This document shows positions 1 through 7,580 of a stretch of DNA of 64,000 nt, piece after piece; position 1 is the first letter of the stretch, and each line of letters starts with the position of its first letter. Below the pieces are notes generated by a model that was not told where the DNA came from, made no database searches, and saw only the letters and a program-made list of their open reading frames with translations. The position numbers and the translations under genes were made by a program. The stretch covers positions 4,692,501 through 4,756,500 of the forward strand of contig NZ_CP066801.1 in the NCBI RefSeq assembly GCF_016598575.1. Reading direction: 5' to 3'. Source of the stretch: Streptomyces sp. HSG2 (GTDB lineage Bacteria > Actinomycetota > Actinomycetes > Streptomycetales > Streptomycetaceae).

Positions 1-43
1 CGGCTCTCGCCGCACCGCCTCCGCGGCCGGGCGGCGAGAGCCG
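1..43. terminator. hairpin terminator of a gene outside the window
   Basis: A perfect 12-base inverted repeat, CGGCTCTCGCCG at 1-12 and CGGCGAGAGCCG at 32-43, encloses a 19-base loop. No gene in the window ends here, so it probably terminates a gene lying to the left. There is no T-run, which is usual in streptomycetes. Confidence 0.5.
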
Positions 44-89
44 CCCACCCCCGTACGAGACCCGCCCCGGCAGGGGCGAGACTGGTGCC

Positions 90-1694
90 ATGAACGATCC
101 CACCACCGCGAACGACACCGTCCTGCTGCGCCGCGGCGAGATCCACAGTCCCGCCGATCCCTTCGCGACGGCCATGGTCGTCGAACGGGGTCGGGTGGCC
201 TGGGTGGGCTCGGAGGGCGCGGCCGACGGATTCGCGGACGGTGTGGACGACGTGATCGATCTGGCCGGGGCGCTCGTCACCCCGGCCTTCACCGACGCCC
301 ACGTCCACACCACGGCCACCGGCCTGGCCCTGACCGGGCTGGACCTCTCCTCGGCGGTCTCGCGTGAGGACGCGTTGGCGCGCGTGCGCGCGTACGCCCT
401 CGCCCACCCGGACGACCGGGTGCTGCTGGGCCACGGCTGGGACGACGCCCGGTGGCCGGACGGACGTCCGCCGTCCCGCTCCGAGCTCGACGAGGCCGCC
501 GGGGGCCGCCCGCTGTACCTCGGCCGCGTCGACGCGCACTCCGCGGTCGTCACCACGGCGCTGCTCGACCTGGCACCGCGAGCGACTCGGCGGACCGATG
601 GTCCGCTGACGGCCGACGAGCACCACGCGGTGCGCTCGGCGGCGCTCGGCGCGATCTCGGCGCGCGGGCGGACGGCCGCTCAGCGCGCCGCGCTCGACCA
701 CGCGGCCTCCCTGGGCATCGGAACGGTCCACGAGTGCGCGGGGCCGGAGATCTCCTCCGAGGACGACCTCACCGGGCTTCTGGCGCTGGCCGCCGAGCGA
801 CCGGGCCCCCGGGTCGTCGGCTACTGGGCGGAGCGGGACGTCGACCGCGCGCGGGAGCTCGGCGCCGCCGGCGCCGCCGGCGATCTGTTCGTCGACGGCG
901 CGCTGGGCTCGCGCACGGCCTGCCTGAGCCGGCCCTACGCCGACGCCGACCACGGCGGAATCGCCTACTTGGACGCGGGCGAGGTCGCCTCGCACGTCGT
1001 GGCCTGTACCGAGGCCGGCCTGCGGGCCGGGTTCCACGCCATCGGAGACGCCGCCCTCACTCGCGTCGCCCAAGGGCTGCGGGCCGCCGCCGACCGGCTC
1101 GGCGCCGCCCGGGTCCGCGCGGCGCGGCACCGGGTGGAGCACGTCGAGATGATCGGGGAGGGAGCCATCGCGACCTTCGCCGACCTGGGCGTCACCGCCT
1201 CCGTCCAGCCCGCCTTCGACAGCCGTTGGGGAGGGACCGAGGGCATGTACGCCCGTCGCCTCGGAAGCGACCGGGCCCGCACCCTCAACCCCTTCGCGGC
1301 CTTGCTGAGGGCGGGTGTCCCGCTCGCTCTGGGTTCGGACAGCCCGGTCACCCCCCTGGACCCGTGGGGCGCGGTGCGCGCCGCGGCGTTCCACCGCACG
1401 CCGGAACACCGCGTGTCGGTGCGTGCGGCCTTCACCGCCCACACCCGCGGCGGCAGCCGCGCCGAGGGCAGGGACGAGGCGGGGGTGCTGGTCCCCGGTG
1501 CCCCGGCCGACTACGCCGTCTGGCGCACCGGAGACCTGGTCGTCCAGGCCCCCGACGACCGGGTGGCCCGCTGGTCGACCGACCCTCGCTCCGGCACGCC
1601 CGGTCTGCCCGACCTGACCCCCGGACGGGACCTTCCGACCTGCCTGCGCACCGTGGTCGGCGGTCGCACGATCTTCGTACGGCCGGGCGAGTGA
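90..1694 (+). CDS. amidohydrolase family protein (YtcJ-like)
   Basis: This is a 534-residue metal-dependent hydrolase of the amidohydrolase superfamily, close in layout to YtcJ/imidazolonepropionase-like enzymes. The N-terminal beta-sandwich leads into the metal-binding H-x-H (His71 and His73, in TDAHVHT). Further metal or catalytic positions are suggested by FHAIGD, RHRVEH and GSDSPV. No signal peptide or membrane segment is seen, so it should be cytoplasmic. The substrate cannot be told from sequence; an amide, cyclic imide or related C-N bond is typical of the family. The ATG at 90 fits the usual family length, although the ribosome-binding site is weak. It stands alone, with a 622-base gap before the next gene. 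Confidence 0.85.
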   Translation: MNDPTTANDTVLLRRGEIHSPADPFATAMVVERGRVAWVGSEGAADGFADGVDDVIDLAGALVTPAFTDAHVHTTATGLALTGLDLSSAVSREDALARVRAYALAHPDDRVLLGHGWDDARWPDGRPPSRSELDEAAGGRPLYLGRVDAHSAVVTTALLDLAPRATRRTDGPLTADEHHAVRSAALGAISARGRTAAQRAALDHAASLGIGTVHECAGPEISSEDDLTGLLALAAERPGPRVVGYWAERDVDRARELGAAGAAGDLFVDGALGSRTACLSRPYADADHGGIAYLDAGEVASHVVACTEAGLRAGFHAIGDAALTRVAQGLRAAADRLGAARVRAARHRVEHVEMIGEGAIATFADLGVTASVQPAFDSRWGGTEGMYARRLGSDRARTLNPFAALLRAGVPLALGSDSPVTPLDPWGAVRAAAFHRTPEHRVSVRAAFTAHTRGGSRAEGRDEAGVLVPGAPADYAVWRTGDLVVQAPDDRVARWSTDPRSGTPGLPDLTPGRDLPTCLRTVVGGRTIFVRPGE

Positions 1695-1774
1695 TCGACG
1701 CGTCCGACGGGGCGACGATCCCCCGGCCCCGCTGTGTCGCTCGCCACGAACCAGCCAGGCCCTGACCAGGCAGG

Positions 1775-1802
1775 CGCCACTCGATCCGCAGGTCGAGTGG
1801 CG
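1775..1802. repeat. 10-bp inverted repeat abutting a -35 box
   Basis: CGCCACTCGA (1775-1784) and TCGAGTGGCG (1793-1802) form a perfect inverted repeat with an 8-base loop. It ends one base before a TTGACA hexamer. It lies 80 bases after the amidohydrolase stop, so it may be that gene's terminator, an operator for the following promoter, or both. Confidence 0.5.
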
Positions 1803-1803
1803 G

Positions 1804-1834
1804 TTGACAGGCGGGCGTCGGAGGCCGGTAGGTT
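1804..1834 (+). promoter_or_regulatory. candidate vegetative promoter upstream of ppm1
   Basis: TTGACA at 1804-1809 and TAGGTT at 1829-1834 match the streptomycete HrdB consensus, with a slightly long 19-base spacer. Transcription would begin near 1841, about 475 bases before the ppm1 start, giving either a long 5' leader or a separate untranslated RNA. Confidence 0.45.
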
Positions 1835-2316
1835 CGGCCGGGTCCACCACCGGACGTCCGGCCGGGGAACGGGCGCGCGCCGTCGCGGCGCGGCTGGGTC
1901 ACGGGCGGCGCGCGTGTCGCGGGTCGTCCATCGGGAGCCAGGTCCAGCGCTCGCCGCGACGGGGGGACGCCGCGACGGTCGGGAGGTGTGACCCGGTGGG
2001 GCCCGGGCGCTCAGTAGACAACGGTCCCGGTCGATCCGCAGCCGGCGGGTCCCGGGGTCGGCCCGAAGGGCGCCGGGCCCCCACCCGCACTGTCCGTTCG
2101 CGGGTCGCTCGTGTCGGTACGCGGCGCCGTGGAGACGGCGGACGCTCGGGGCGAGAGCCCGTCCGACGACACCGCCGTGCGGACGTCCCGTCAGGTCGGC
2201 TCGGCGGCGGGCCATTATGGTGGTCCCCTGCGCATTGCCCTATCCCGTGCCCCGCTCCGCGGGAGCTTCGATTCCTCCCCGGCCCGCGGGCCGGAGCATC
2301 CTCGTAAGGAGACAAG
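1835..2316. other. long non-coding gap / possible 5' leader of ppm1
   Basis: No reading frame here has convincing coding character or family resemblance. The stretch follows a good promoter and ends in a strong Shine-Dalgarno (AAGGAGA) just before ppm1. It could be an untranslated leader or hold a small RNA; I recognise no known riboswitch. Confidence 0.35.
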
Positions 2317-3180
2317 GTGAACGACGGTGACGGGGAGCGCGAGAGGCCGGACCACGGGAGAAGGTTCGGACCGCTCGGCACGGTTCTGGTGATCATCCCG
2401 ACGTACGACGAGGCGGACAACATCGCGGCCGTGGTGAGGCGGGTACGCGAGGCCGTTCCCGACGCGCACGTGCTCGTGGCCGACGACAACAGCCCCGACG
2501 GTACGGGCGCGATCGCCGACGATCTCGCCGCCGCCGACGGCCGGGTCCACGTGCTGCACCGCCAGGGCAAGGAAGGGCTCGGCGCCGCCTACCTCGCCGG
2601 CTTCCGATGGGGGCTGGAGCGCGACTACGGCGTCCTGGTCGAGATGGACGCCGACGGTTCGCACCAGCCGGAGGAACTCCCCCGGCTGCTCACCGCGCTG
2701 AAGGGCGCTGACCTGGTCCTCGGTTCGCGCTGGGTGCCCGGGGGGCGGGTGGTGAACTGGCCCCGTTCCCGCGAGGCCATCTCCCGGGGAGGAAGCCTCT
2801 ACTCCAGGCTGGCACTGGACCTGCCGCTGCGGGACGTCACCGGTGGCTACCGCGCCTTCCGACGGGAGACCCTCGACGGCCTGGGGCTGGGCGATGTCGC
2901 CTCCCAGGGCTACTGCTTCCAGGTCGACCTGGCCCGCCGGGCGGTCAAGGCCGGCTACCACGTCGTCGAGGTGCCTATCACCTTCGTCGAGCGGGAGTTC
3001 GGGGATTCCAAGATGAGTCGGGACATCCTGGTGGAGGCACTCTGGCGGGTGACCGCCTGGGGGGCGGGGGAGTGGTTCGGCAAGGTGCGCGACCGTGATC
3101 GCTCCGGGCGGGAGACGTCCGGGGGAGAGAACGCCGTCGAGCGTCGCGCGCCGTCGCCGTACCGTTCCGGCCGGCCCTGA
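2317..3180 (+). CDS. ppm1: polyprenol monophosphomannose synthase
   Basis: This family 2 glycosyltransferase moves mannose from GDP-mannose to polyprenyl phosphate on the inner face of the membrane. The product donates mannose for protein O-mannosylation and lipoglycan synthesis in actinobacteria. Visible motifs are the nucleotide-binding start VIIPTYDEADN (residues 26-36), DDNSPDGT (57-64) and the metal-binding D-x-D (Asp111, Asp113). The protein is 287 residues and lacks the transmembrane acyltransferase half fused to mycobacterial Ppm1. The GTG at 2317 is preceded by AAGGAGA at good spacing. It is followed by fxsA, rbpA and other genes in an order familiar from streptomycetes. Confidence 0.9.
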   Translation: MNDGDGERERPDHGRRFGPLGTVLVIIPTYDEADNIAAVVRRVREAVPDAHVLVADDNSPDGTGAIADDLAAADGRVHVLHRQGKEGLGAAYLAGFRWGLERDYGVLVEMDADGSHQPEELPRLLTALKGADLVLGSRWVPGGRVVNWPRSREAISRGGSLYSRLALDLPLRDVTGGYRAFRRETLDGLGLGDVASQGYCFQVDLARRAVKAGYHVVEVPITFVEREFGDSKMSRDILVEALWRVTAWGAGEWFGKVRDRDRSGRETSGGENAVERRAPSPYRSGRP

Positions 3181-3225
3181 CCGCCCGGCCGTCCGGGCCG
3201 GGGCGAGACCAGGCACAATGGGAGC

Positions 3226-3804
3226 ATGACGACAGGCACCCGGCCCCTCGGGAACTCGGCCGCCCGACCTCGGCGCTCCCGGTTGCGTGCGCTGCTCCCC
3301 CTGACGGTGGCCGCGTGGCTGGTGGTGGAGATCTGGCTGCTGACGGTGATCGCGTCCGCGAGCAGCGGGTGGGTCGTGCTGCTGATCCTTCTGGCGGGTC
3401 TCTTCCTCGGTTCGGTGGTCGTGAAGCGTGCGGGGCGCCGCGCCTTCCGCGCGCTGTCGGAGAGCCTGCGCAAGCGTGAGTCCGGCCAGGAGCTCCCGGG
3501 GCGAGCGGAGAGCGAGGGCAACGGACTGACCGTGCTCGGCGGTCTCTTGTTGATCATGCCGGGGGTGTTGTCGGACGGCCTTGGCCTGCTGCTCCTGGTG
3601 CCGCCCGTCCAGCGGTGGGTGGTCCGTCTCGCCCGGCGCGCGGTGGAGCGGGGGCTGAGCCGGGCCCGGCCCGGCACGCTGGGGGACGCCGTGCGGCAGG
3701 CGCGGATGCACCGGCCCGACGGCAAGGTCGTCCCGGGAGAGGTCGTCCGGGATCCCGGACCGGACCACGCCCCGGACGACGGGCGCCCGCCGCTCGCACG
3801 CTGA
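3226..3804 (+). CDS. fxsA: FxsA family membrane protein
   Basis: The 192-residue protein has about three hydrophobic segments: residues 23-43, 48-64 and a third around 105-125 (LTVLGGLLLIMPGVLSDGLG). The GGLLLIMPGVLSDGLG stretch is diagnostic of the FxsA/YtzA family. In E. coli FxsA relieves phage exclusion when overproduced; its cellular role in actinobacteria is unknown. The C-terminal tail is charged and cytoplasmic. It lies 45 bases after ppm1 on the same strand. A GGGAGC sequence precedes the ATG. A strong hairpin follows the convergent junction with rbpA. Confidence 0.85.
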   Translation: MTTGTRPLGNSAARPRRSRLRALLPLTVAAWLVVEIWLLTVIASASSGWVVLLILLAGLFLGSVVVKRAGRRAFRALSESLRKRESGQELPGRAESEGNGLTVLGGLLLIMPGVLSDGLGLLLLVPPVQRWVVRLARRAVERGLSRARPGTLGDAVRQARMHRPDGKVVPGEVVRDPGPDHAPDDGRPPLAR

Positions 3805-3876
3805 ACGGTCGCTCGGCTTCCCACGAGATCGCGACCCTCGAAGGCGCGCCGGGGTGAGCGAGGCCGGACACGCCGA

Positions 3877-3916
3877 AACCGCGTAGGTCGCACCCTGCGG
3901 TGTGACCTACGCGGTT
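3877..3916. terminator. bidirectional terminator between fxsA and rbpA
   Basis: An 18-base stem (3877-3894 with 3899-3916) with a four-base CTGC loop and a single G-T pair sits between two convergent genes, so it can end transcription from both sides. Confidence 0.75.
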
Positions 3917-3969
3917 CCCGACGCCCGGTACGGACCAGGCGGGCCGGAGCCGGGCGTGACGAGCGTGCG

Positions 3970-4344
3970 CTAGGCGGACTTGCGGCTGTCCCTCGGGTGT
4001 ACCGCGATGTTCATCGCTCCCGAGCGCAGCACGGCCAGCCGCTCTTCCAGGACCTCTTCGAGCTCCTCGCGCGTGCGTCGCTCCATGAGCATGTCCCAGT
4101 GCGTGCGAGCGGGCTTGCCCTTCTTCTCCTCCGGACCGTCGCCGTCCACGAGGAGTGCCTGCGCACCGCAGACCTTGCACTCCCACTCCGGCGGGATCTC
4201 CGCCTCGACCGAGAAGGGCATCTCGAACCGGTGCCCCTTCTCGCATGCGTACTCCACGGCCTGGCGCGGGGCCAAGTCGATGCCGCGGTCCGTCTCGTAG
4301 CTGGTCACCACGAGGCGCGTGCCGCGAAGAGCTCGCTCACTCAT
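3970..4344 (-). CDS. rbpA: RNA polymerase-binding protein RbpA
   Basis: RbpA is an actinobacterial protein that binds the principal sigma factor and core RNA polymerase and stabilises the open complex. The 124-residue sequence has the characteristic start (RGTRLVVTSYETDRG), a central core with a zinc-site-like cysteine/histidine pattern (YACEKGHRFEM ... WECKVCGAQ), and a C-terminal sigma-interacting helix region (THWDMLMERRTREELEEVL). Start choice follows the highly conserved family N terminus. An excellent SigR-type promoter lies about 60 bases upstream (4406-4431), which agrees with the known disulfide-stress control of rbpA in Streptomyces coelicolor. Confidence 0.97.
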   Translation of the reverse strand: MSERALRGTRLVVTSYETDRGIDLAPRQAVEYACEKGHRFEMPFSVEAEIPPEWECKVCGAQALLVDGDGPEEKKGKPARTHWDMLMERRTREELEEVLEERLAVLRSGAMNIAVHPRDSRKSA

Positions 4345-4405
4345 GAATCGTGCCTCCCGGGCTTGTCGCCCACAGGACAGGTGTCGCTGTCGTCGTCATC
4401 CGGTC

Positions 4406-4431
4406 AACGTCCGGTCGGCGTTGAAGATTCC
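4406..4431 (-). promoter_or_regulatory. SigR-type promoter of rbpA
   Basis: On the minus strand GGAAT (complement of 4427-4431) is followed by exactly 18 bases and GTT (complement of 4406-4408). This matches the SigR (thiol-oxidative stress sigma factor) consensus GGAAT-N18-GTT and is correctly placed and oriented for rbpA. Confidence 0.75.
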
Positions 4432-4622
4432 CGTCCCGAGTGCCGTTCCGGGTGTGTGTCGCCGTCGTAGCCGCAGCCCTTGTCAACCAGTGCAGTACCC
4501 ACCGACGTCCGATTCGTCACATCCGCCGGTATATGTCACCCGGCATATCGGAACCTTCGGTGCGCAGGAACGGTCCGCCTGGCAGGCCGAACGCGTACAC
4601 TACAGCGCTTTCGCGCCGAGTG

Positions 4623-5969
4623 CTAAATCCTTTCCGGCACCGGATTGCCCGCGTCGTGGATGGCGCGCCGCACCGGGACCCGCGCCAAGAGAGCGAACCC
4701 GAGCACGAAGAACGCCACCAGCGAGAGGATCGCGTCCCGGTAGCTTCCCGTGAGCTGGTAGGTCAGACCGAACAGCAGGGGCCCCAACCAGCTCATGCCC
4801 CGGTCGCTCAGTTCGTAGGCGGAGAAGTACTCGGCTTCCTTCCCGGGCGGGACGAGGTGGGAGAAGAGCGAGCGGGACAGCGCCTGGCTGCCGCCGAGCA
4901 CCAACCCGATGCCGGCGGCGAGGACGAAGAACCACATCGGCGCCCCGGCCGGCAGGAAGTAGCCGGCGCCCAGGGTGAGCGTCCAGGCGACCAGCGACCC
5001 CAGGATCGTGCGCTTGGCGCCGTGTGTCCTCGCCAGCCTCCCCATAAGGAGGGCGCCCGCCACCGCCAGGACCTGTACCAGGAGAACGGCCGCGATCAGC
5101 GTGGACTGGCCGAGGCCGAGTTCCTCCGAGCCGTACACCGATGCCTGGGAGATCACCGTCTGGATCCCGTCGTTGTAGACCAGGTAGGCCAGGAGGAAGG
5201 CCAGCGTCAGGGGGTGTCGGCGCATGTCCCGCACGGTGGCGGCGAGCTGCCGCCAGCCGGGGAGCGCCGCTTCGCGGGCGGGGGCGCGCCGGTCCCGCAG
5301 CCGACGCAGAGGGATCAGCGCGAACGCCCCCCACCACAGTCCCGCGGAGGCCAGACAGACGCGGACCGCGGCGCTCTCGGACAGTCCGAACGACTCGTGG
5401 GCGCTGTAGAGGATCAGGTTGGCGACGAGCACGAGCGAGCCGGCGGCGTAGCCGAAGGCCCAGCCGCGCGAGGAGACCGTGTCGCGTTCCTCGGGATCGG
5501 CGATCTGCGGGAGGTAGGAGTTGTAGAGCATCATCGCCACGGACTGCGCGGCGTTCGCCACGATGAGCAGGAAGCCGCCCAGCAGATAGCGGTCGCCGTC
5601 CAGGAAGAACATCCCGCAGGTGGCGGCTGCCCCGGTGTACGCGGCGACGCCGAGCAGGCGCTTCTTGTGGCCCGACCGGTCGGCCGCCGCCCCCACCAGG
5701 GGCATCAGGAGCACCGCCACGATCACCGACAGGGATATCGCGTAGGCGAAGAAGGACCCGGCCCGTACCGGTATGCCGAGCGGGTGCACGAAGCCGTCGG
5801 CGTCCGCCGCCGCCCTGGCCACCGCCGTCAGATAGGGGCCGAGGAACACGGTGACCACGCTGGTCGAGTAAACCGAGCACGCCCAGTCGTACCAGTACCA
5901 GGCCCGCTGCTCGCGTCGTCGTTCGGCGGACCGGCCGCTCGCGTCCTGACGCACGGTGTCGATTCCCAC
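4623..5969 (-). CDS. MFS transporter, Atg22/UMF1-like
   Basis: This 448-residue integral membrane protein has around twelve hydrophobic segments and begins with WYWYDWACSVYSTSVVTVFLG, a hallmark of the UMF1 (Atg22-like) branch of the major facilitator superfamily. Yeast Atg22 exports amino acids from the vacuole; the bacterial substrates are mostly unknown. The GTG start at 5969 gives the usual family length and N terminus. It is transcribed away from the GDPD/YczE pair upstream, with about 48 bases between it and the phosphodiesterase stop, so it may be the last gene of that operon. Confidence 0.85.
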   Translation of the reverse strand: MGIDTVRQDASGRSAERRREQRAWYWYDWACSVYSTSVVTVFLGPYLTAVARAAADADGFVHPLGIPVRAGSFFAYAISLSVIVAVLLMPLVGAAADRSGHKKRLLGVAAYTGAAATCGMFFLDGDRYLLGGFLLIVANAAQSVAMMLYNSYLPQIADPEERDTVSSRGWAFGYAAGSLVLVANLILYSAHESFGLSESAAVRVCLASAGLWWGAFALIPLRRLRDRRAPAREAALPGWRQLAATVRDMRRHPLTLAFLLAYLVYNDGIQTVISQASVYGSEELGLGQSTLIAAVLLVQVLAVAGALLMGRLARTHGAKRTILGSLVAWTLTLGAGYFLPAGAPMWFFVLAAGIGLVLGGSQALSRSLFSHLVPPGKEAEYFSAYELSDRGMSWLGPLLFGLTYQLTGSYRDAILSLVAFFVLGFALLARVPVRRAIHDAGNPVPERI

Positions 5970-6017
5970 CCGTGCCCTCGCTTCCGTGAACGCGCGACGT
6001 CCGGGCCCGGCCCCGGG

Positions 6018-6785
6018 TCAGCCCCAGACGCCGCGGTCCTCCATGACCTTGCGCAACGTGTCGATGTGATCGGTCATGATGCCATCCACTCCCAGGTCCA
6101 GGAGCCGGTGCATCCGCCGGGGATCGTTCACCGTCCACACGTGCACCTGGGTGCCGTGGGCGTGCGCGGCGCGCACGAAGCGTTCGTCCACCACCCGGAG
6201 ACCGGACCTGCTCTCGGGGACCTGGGCCGCCACGGCCCGGCGGCGCGGGCCGGTGGGGATTCCCCACGAGCGCAGCCGCAGCCCGAACACGCCCCGCACG
6301 CCGTAGGAGGTGGCCAGCCTCGGCCCGGCCAGCCGCTGGGCCCGGGCCACCCGAGCCTCGGAGAACGCCCCCACGCAGATCCGGTCCCAGGCCTCCGCCC
6401 GTCCCACCAGGTCCAACAGGGGCGCGAGCGCGGCCTCGGTCTTGACGTCGACGTTCCACCGCACCTCGGGGAAGTCCCGGAGCAGCTCCTCGAAGAGCGG
6501 CACCGGCTCCACGCCGCCCACCCGGGCTCGTCGCACCTCTGCCCAGGGCAGCTCGGCGATCCTGCCGGTCCCGTCGGTCACCCGGTCCAGGGTCGAGTCG
6601 TGGAAGGCCACGACCCTGCCGTCCCGGGTCGTGTGCACGTCGGTCTCGATGTAGTGGTACCCGGCGTCGACCGCCCGCCTGAACTGCCGCGCGGTGTTCT
6701 CCATGCCGTCCGCGTCCCCGCCCCGGTGGGCGAACGCGAGGGGGGTGGGTCGATCCAGGAAGGGGTGCGGGGAAGGGGGGCTCAC
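6018..6785 (-). CDS. glycerophosphodiester phosphodiesterase
   Basis: The enzyme hydrolyses glycerophosphodiesters from phospholipid turnover to glycerol 3-phosphate and an alcohol. The 255-residue protein is a GDPD TIM barrel: it carries the catalytic HRGG (His20), EN (Glu29), E-T-D (Glu47, Asp49) and FHD (His62). There is no signal peptide, so a cytoplasmic enzyme is expected. The GTG at 6785 was chosen because it starts just before the conserved PLAFAHRGG strand; frame extension further upstream runs into the neighbouring gene. It overlaps the yczE-like stop by four bases (GTGA), showing translational coupling. Confidence 0.9.
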   Translation of the reverse strand: MSPPSPHPFLDRPTPLAFAHRGGDADGMENTARQFRRAVDAGYHYIETDVHTTRDGRVVAFHDSTLDRVTDGTGRIAELPWAEVRRARVGGVEPVPLFEELLRDFPEVRWNVDVKTEAALAPLLDLVGRAEAWDRICVGAFSEARVARAQRLAGPRLATSYGVRGVFGLRLRSWGIPTGPRRRAVAAQVPESRSGLRVVDERFVRAAHAHGTQVHVWTVNDPRRMHRLLDLGVDGIMTDHIDTLRKVMEDRGVWG

Positions 6786-7465
6786 CCTCGGAGTATCGCC
6801 CGACGCGACCGCGCGGTGGCAACCCCCGGATCGGGTCCGGATGCGGCGGGCAGGGCGAAGACCCGCAGGAAGAGCTGCGCCAGCGGCCCGATGGACACCG
6901 CGTACAGCAGGGTCCCGGCACCGACCGTGCCGCCGAGGGCGAACCCGGAGGCCGTCACCGTCGCCTCGATGACCGTCCGCACCAGGCGCACCGAGTGTCC
7001 CGTCCGCACGTGGAGCCCCGTCATGAGCCCGTCGCGCGGTCCCGGGCCGAAGCGTGCCGCGATGTACAGCCCGGTGGCCGCGCCGTTCAGCACGATGCCA
7101 CTCGCCATCAGCGGCACCCTGACGGCGAGCGATCCCGCCTCGGGGACGAGGGCCAGGGTCGCGTCCATGGTCGCCCCGATCACCAGGACGTTGGAGACCG
7201 TGCCGAGGCCCGGACGCTGGCGCAGAGGAATCCACGACAACAGCACGAACGCGCCGGCGACGGTGATGACCAGCCCCATCGACAGCCCGGTCAGGTCGGC
7301 GAGGCCCTCGTGCAGCACGTTCCAGGGCTCCAACCCGAGACCCGAGCGGACCAGCAGGGCCGAGCTCGACCCGTACAGCGCGAGCCCGCCGTACAGCTGG
7401 GCCAGTCGACGAGTCAGGTGGCCGTCGACGGGACGGTCGCGGCGGGGGCGGGACTCCTGGGACAC
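6782..7465 (-). CDS. YczE/YyaS-like integral membrane protein
   Basis: The 227-residue protein has five or six hydrophobic segments and the conserved feature LGLEPWNVLHEGL near its N terminus, which marks the YczE family. Family members are often encoded beside MocR/PdxR-type regulators, as here, and have been suggested to act in transport linked to vitamin B6 or amino acids, without firm proof. The GTG at 7465 is preferred over upstream starts because AGGAGG lies at ideal distance. It is divergent from the MocR regulator and is coupled to the downstream phosphodiesterase. Confidence 0.8.
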   Translation of the reverse strand: MSQESRPRRDRPVDGHLTRRLAQLYGGLALYGSSSALLVRSGLGLEPWNVLHEGLADLTGLSMGLVITVAGAFVLLSWIPLRQRPGLGTVSNVLVIGATMDATLALVPEAGSLAVRVPLMASGIVLNGAATGLYIAARFGPGPRDGLMTGLHVRTGHSVRLVRTVIEATVTASGFALGGTVGAGTLLYAVSIGPLAQLFLRVFALPAASGPDPGVATARSRRAILRG

Positions 7466-7486
7466 GTGTGCCCTCCTGTGGTGCCA

Positions 7487-7580
7487 GTGGACTGATGCGT
7501 GACACTGTGTGGCGTGAAGGCACGCACCAGCCATGGCCAATCACGGGAAGGTGGACTGATCTTCATGCCTCAGTGGACCT
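7487..7580. promoter_or_regulatory. direct repeats in the yczE/mocR intergenic region
   Basis: GTGGACTGAT occurs at 7487-7496 and again at 7551-7560, 64 bases apart. A partial third copy, AGTGGACC at 7572-7579, is about two helical turns further on and overlaps the start of the regulator gene. MocR-type regulators typically bind direct repeats in such divergent regions, so these are candidate binding sites. Confidence 0.5.
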
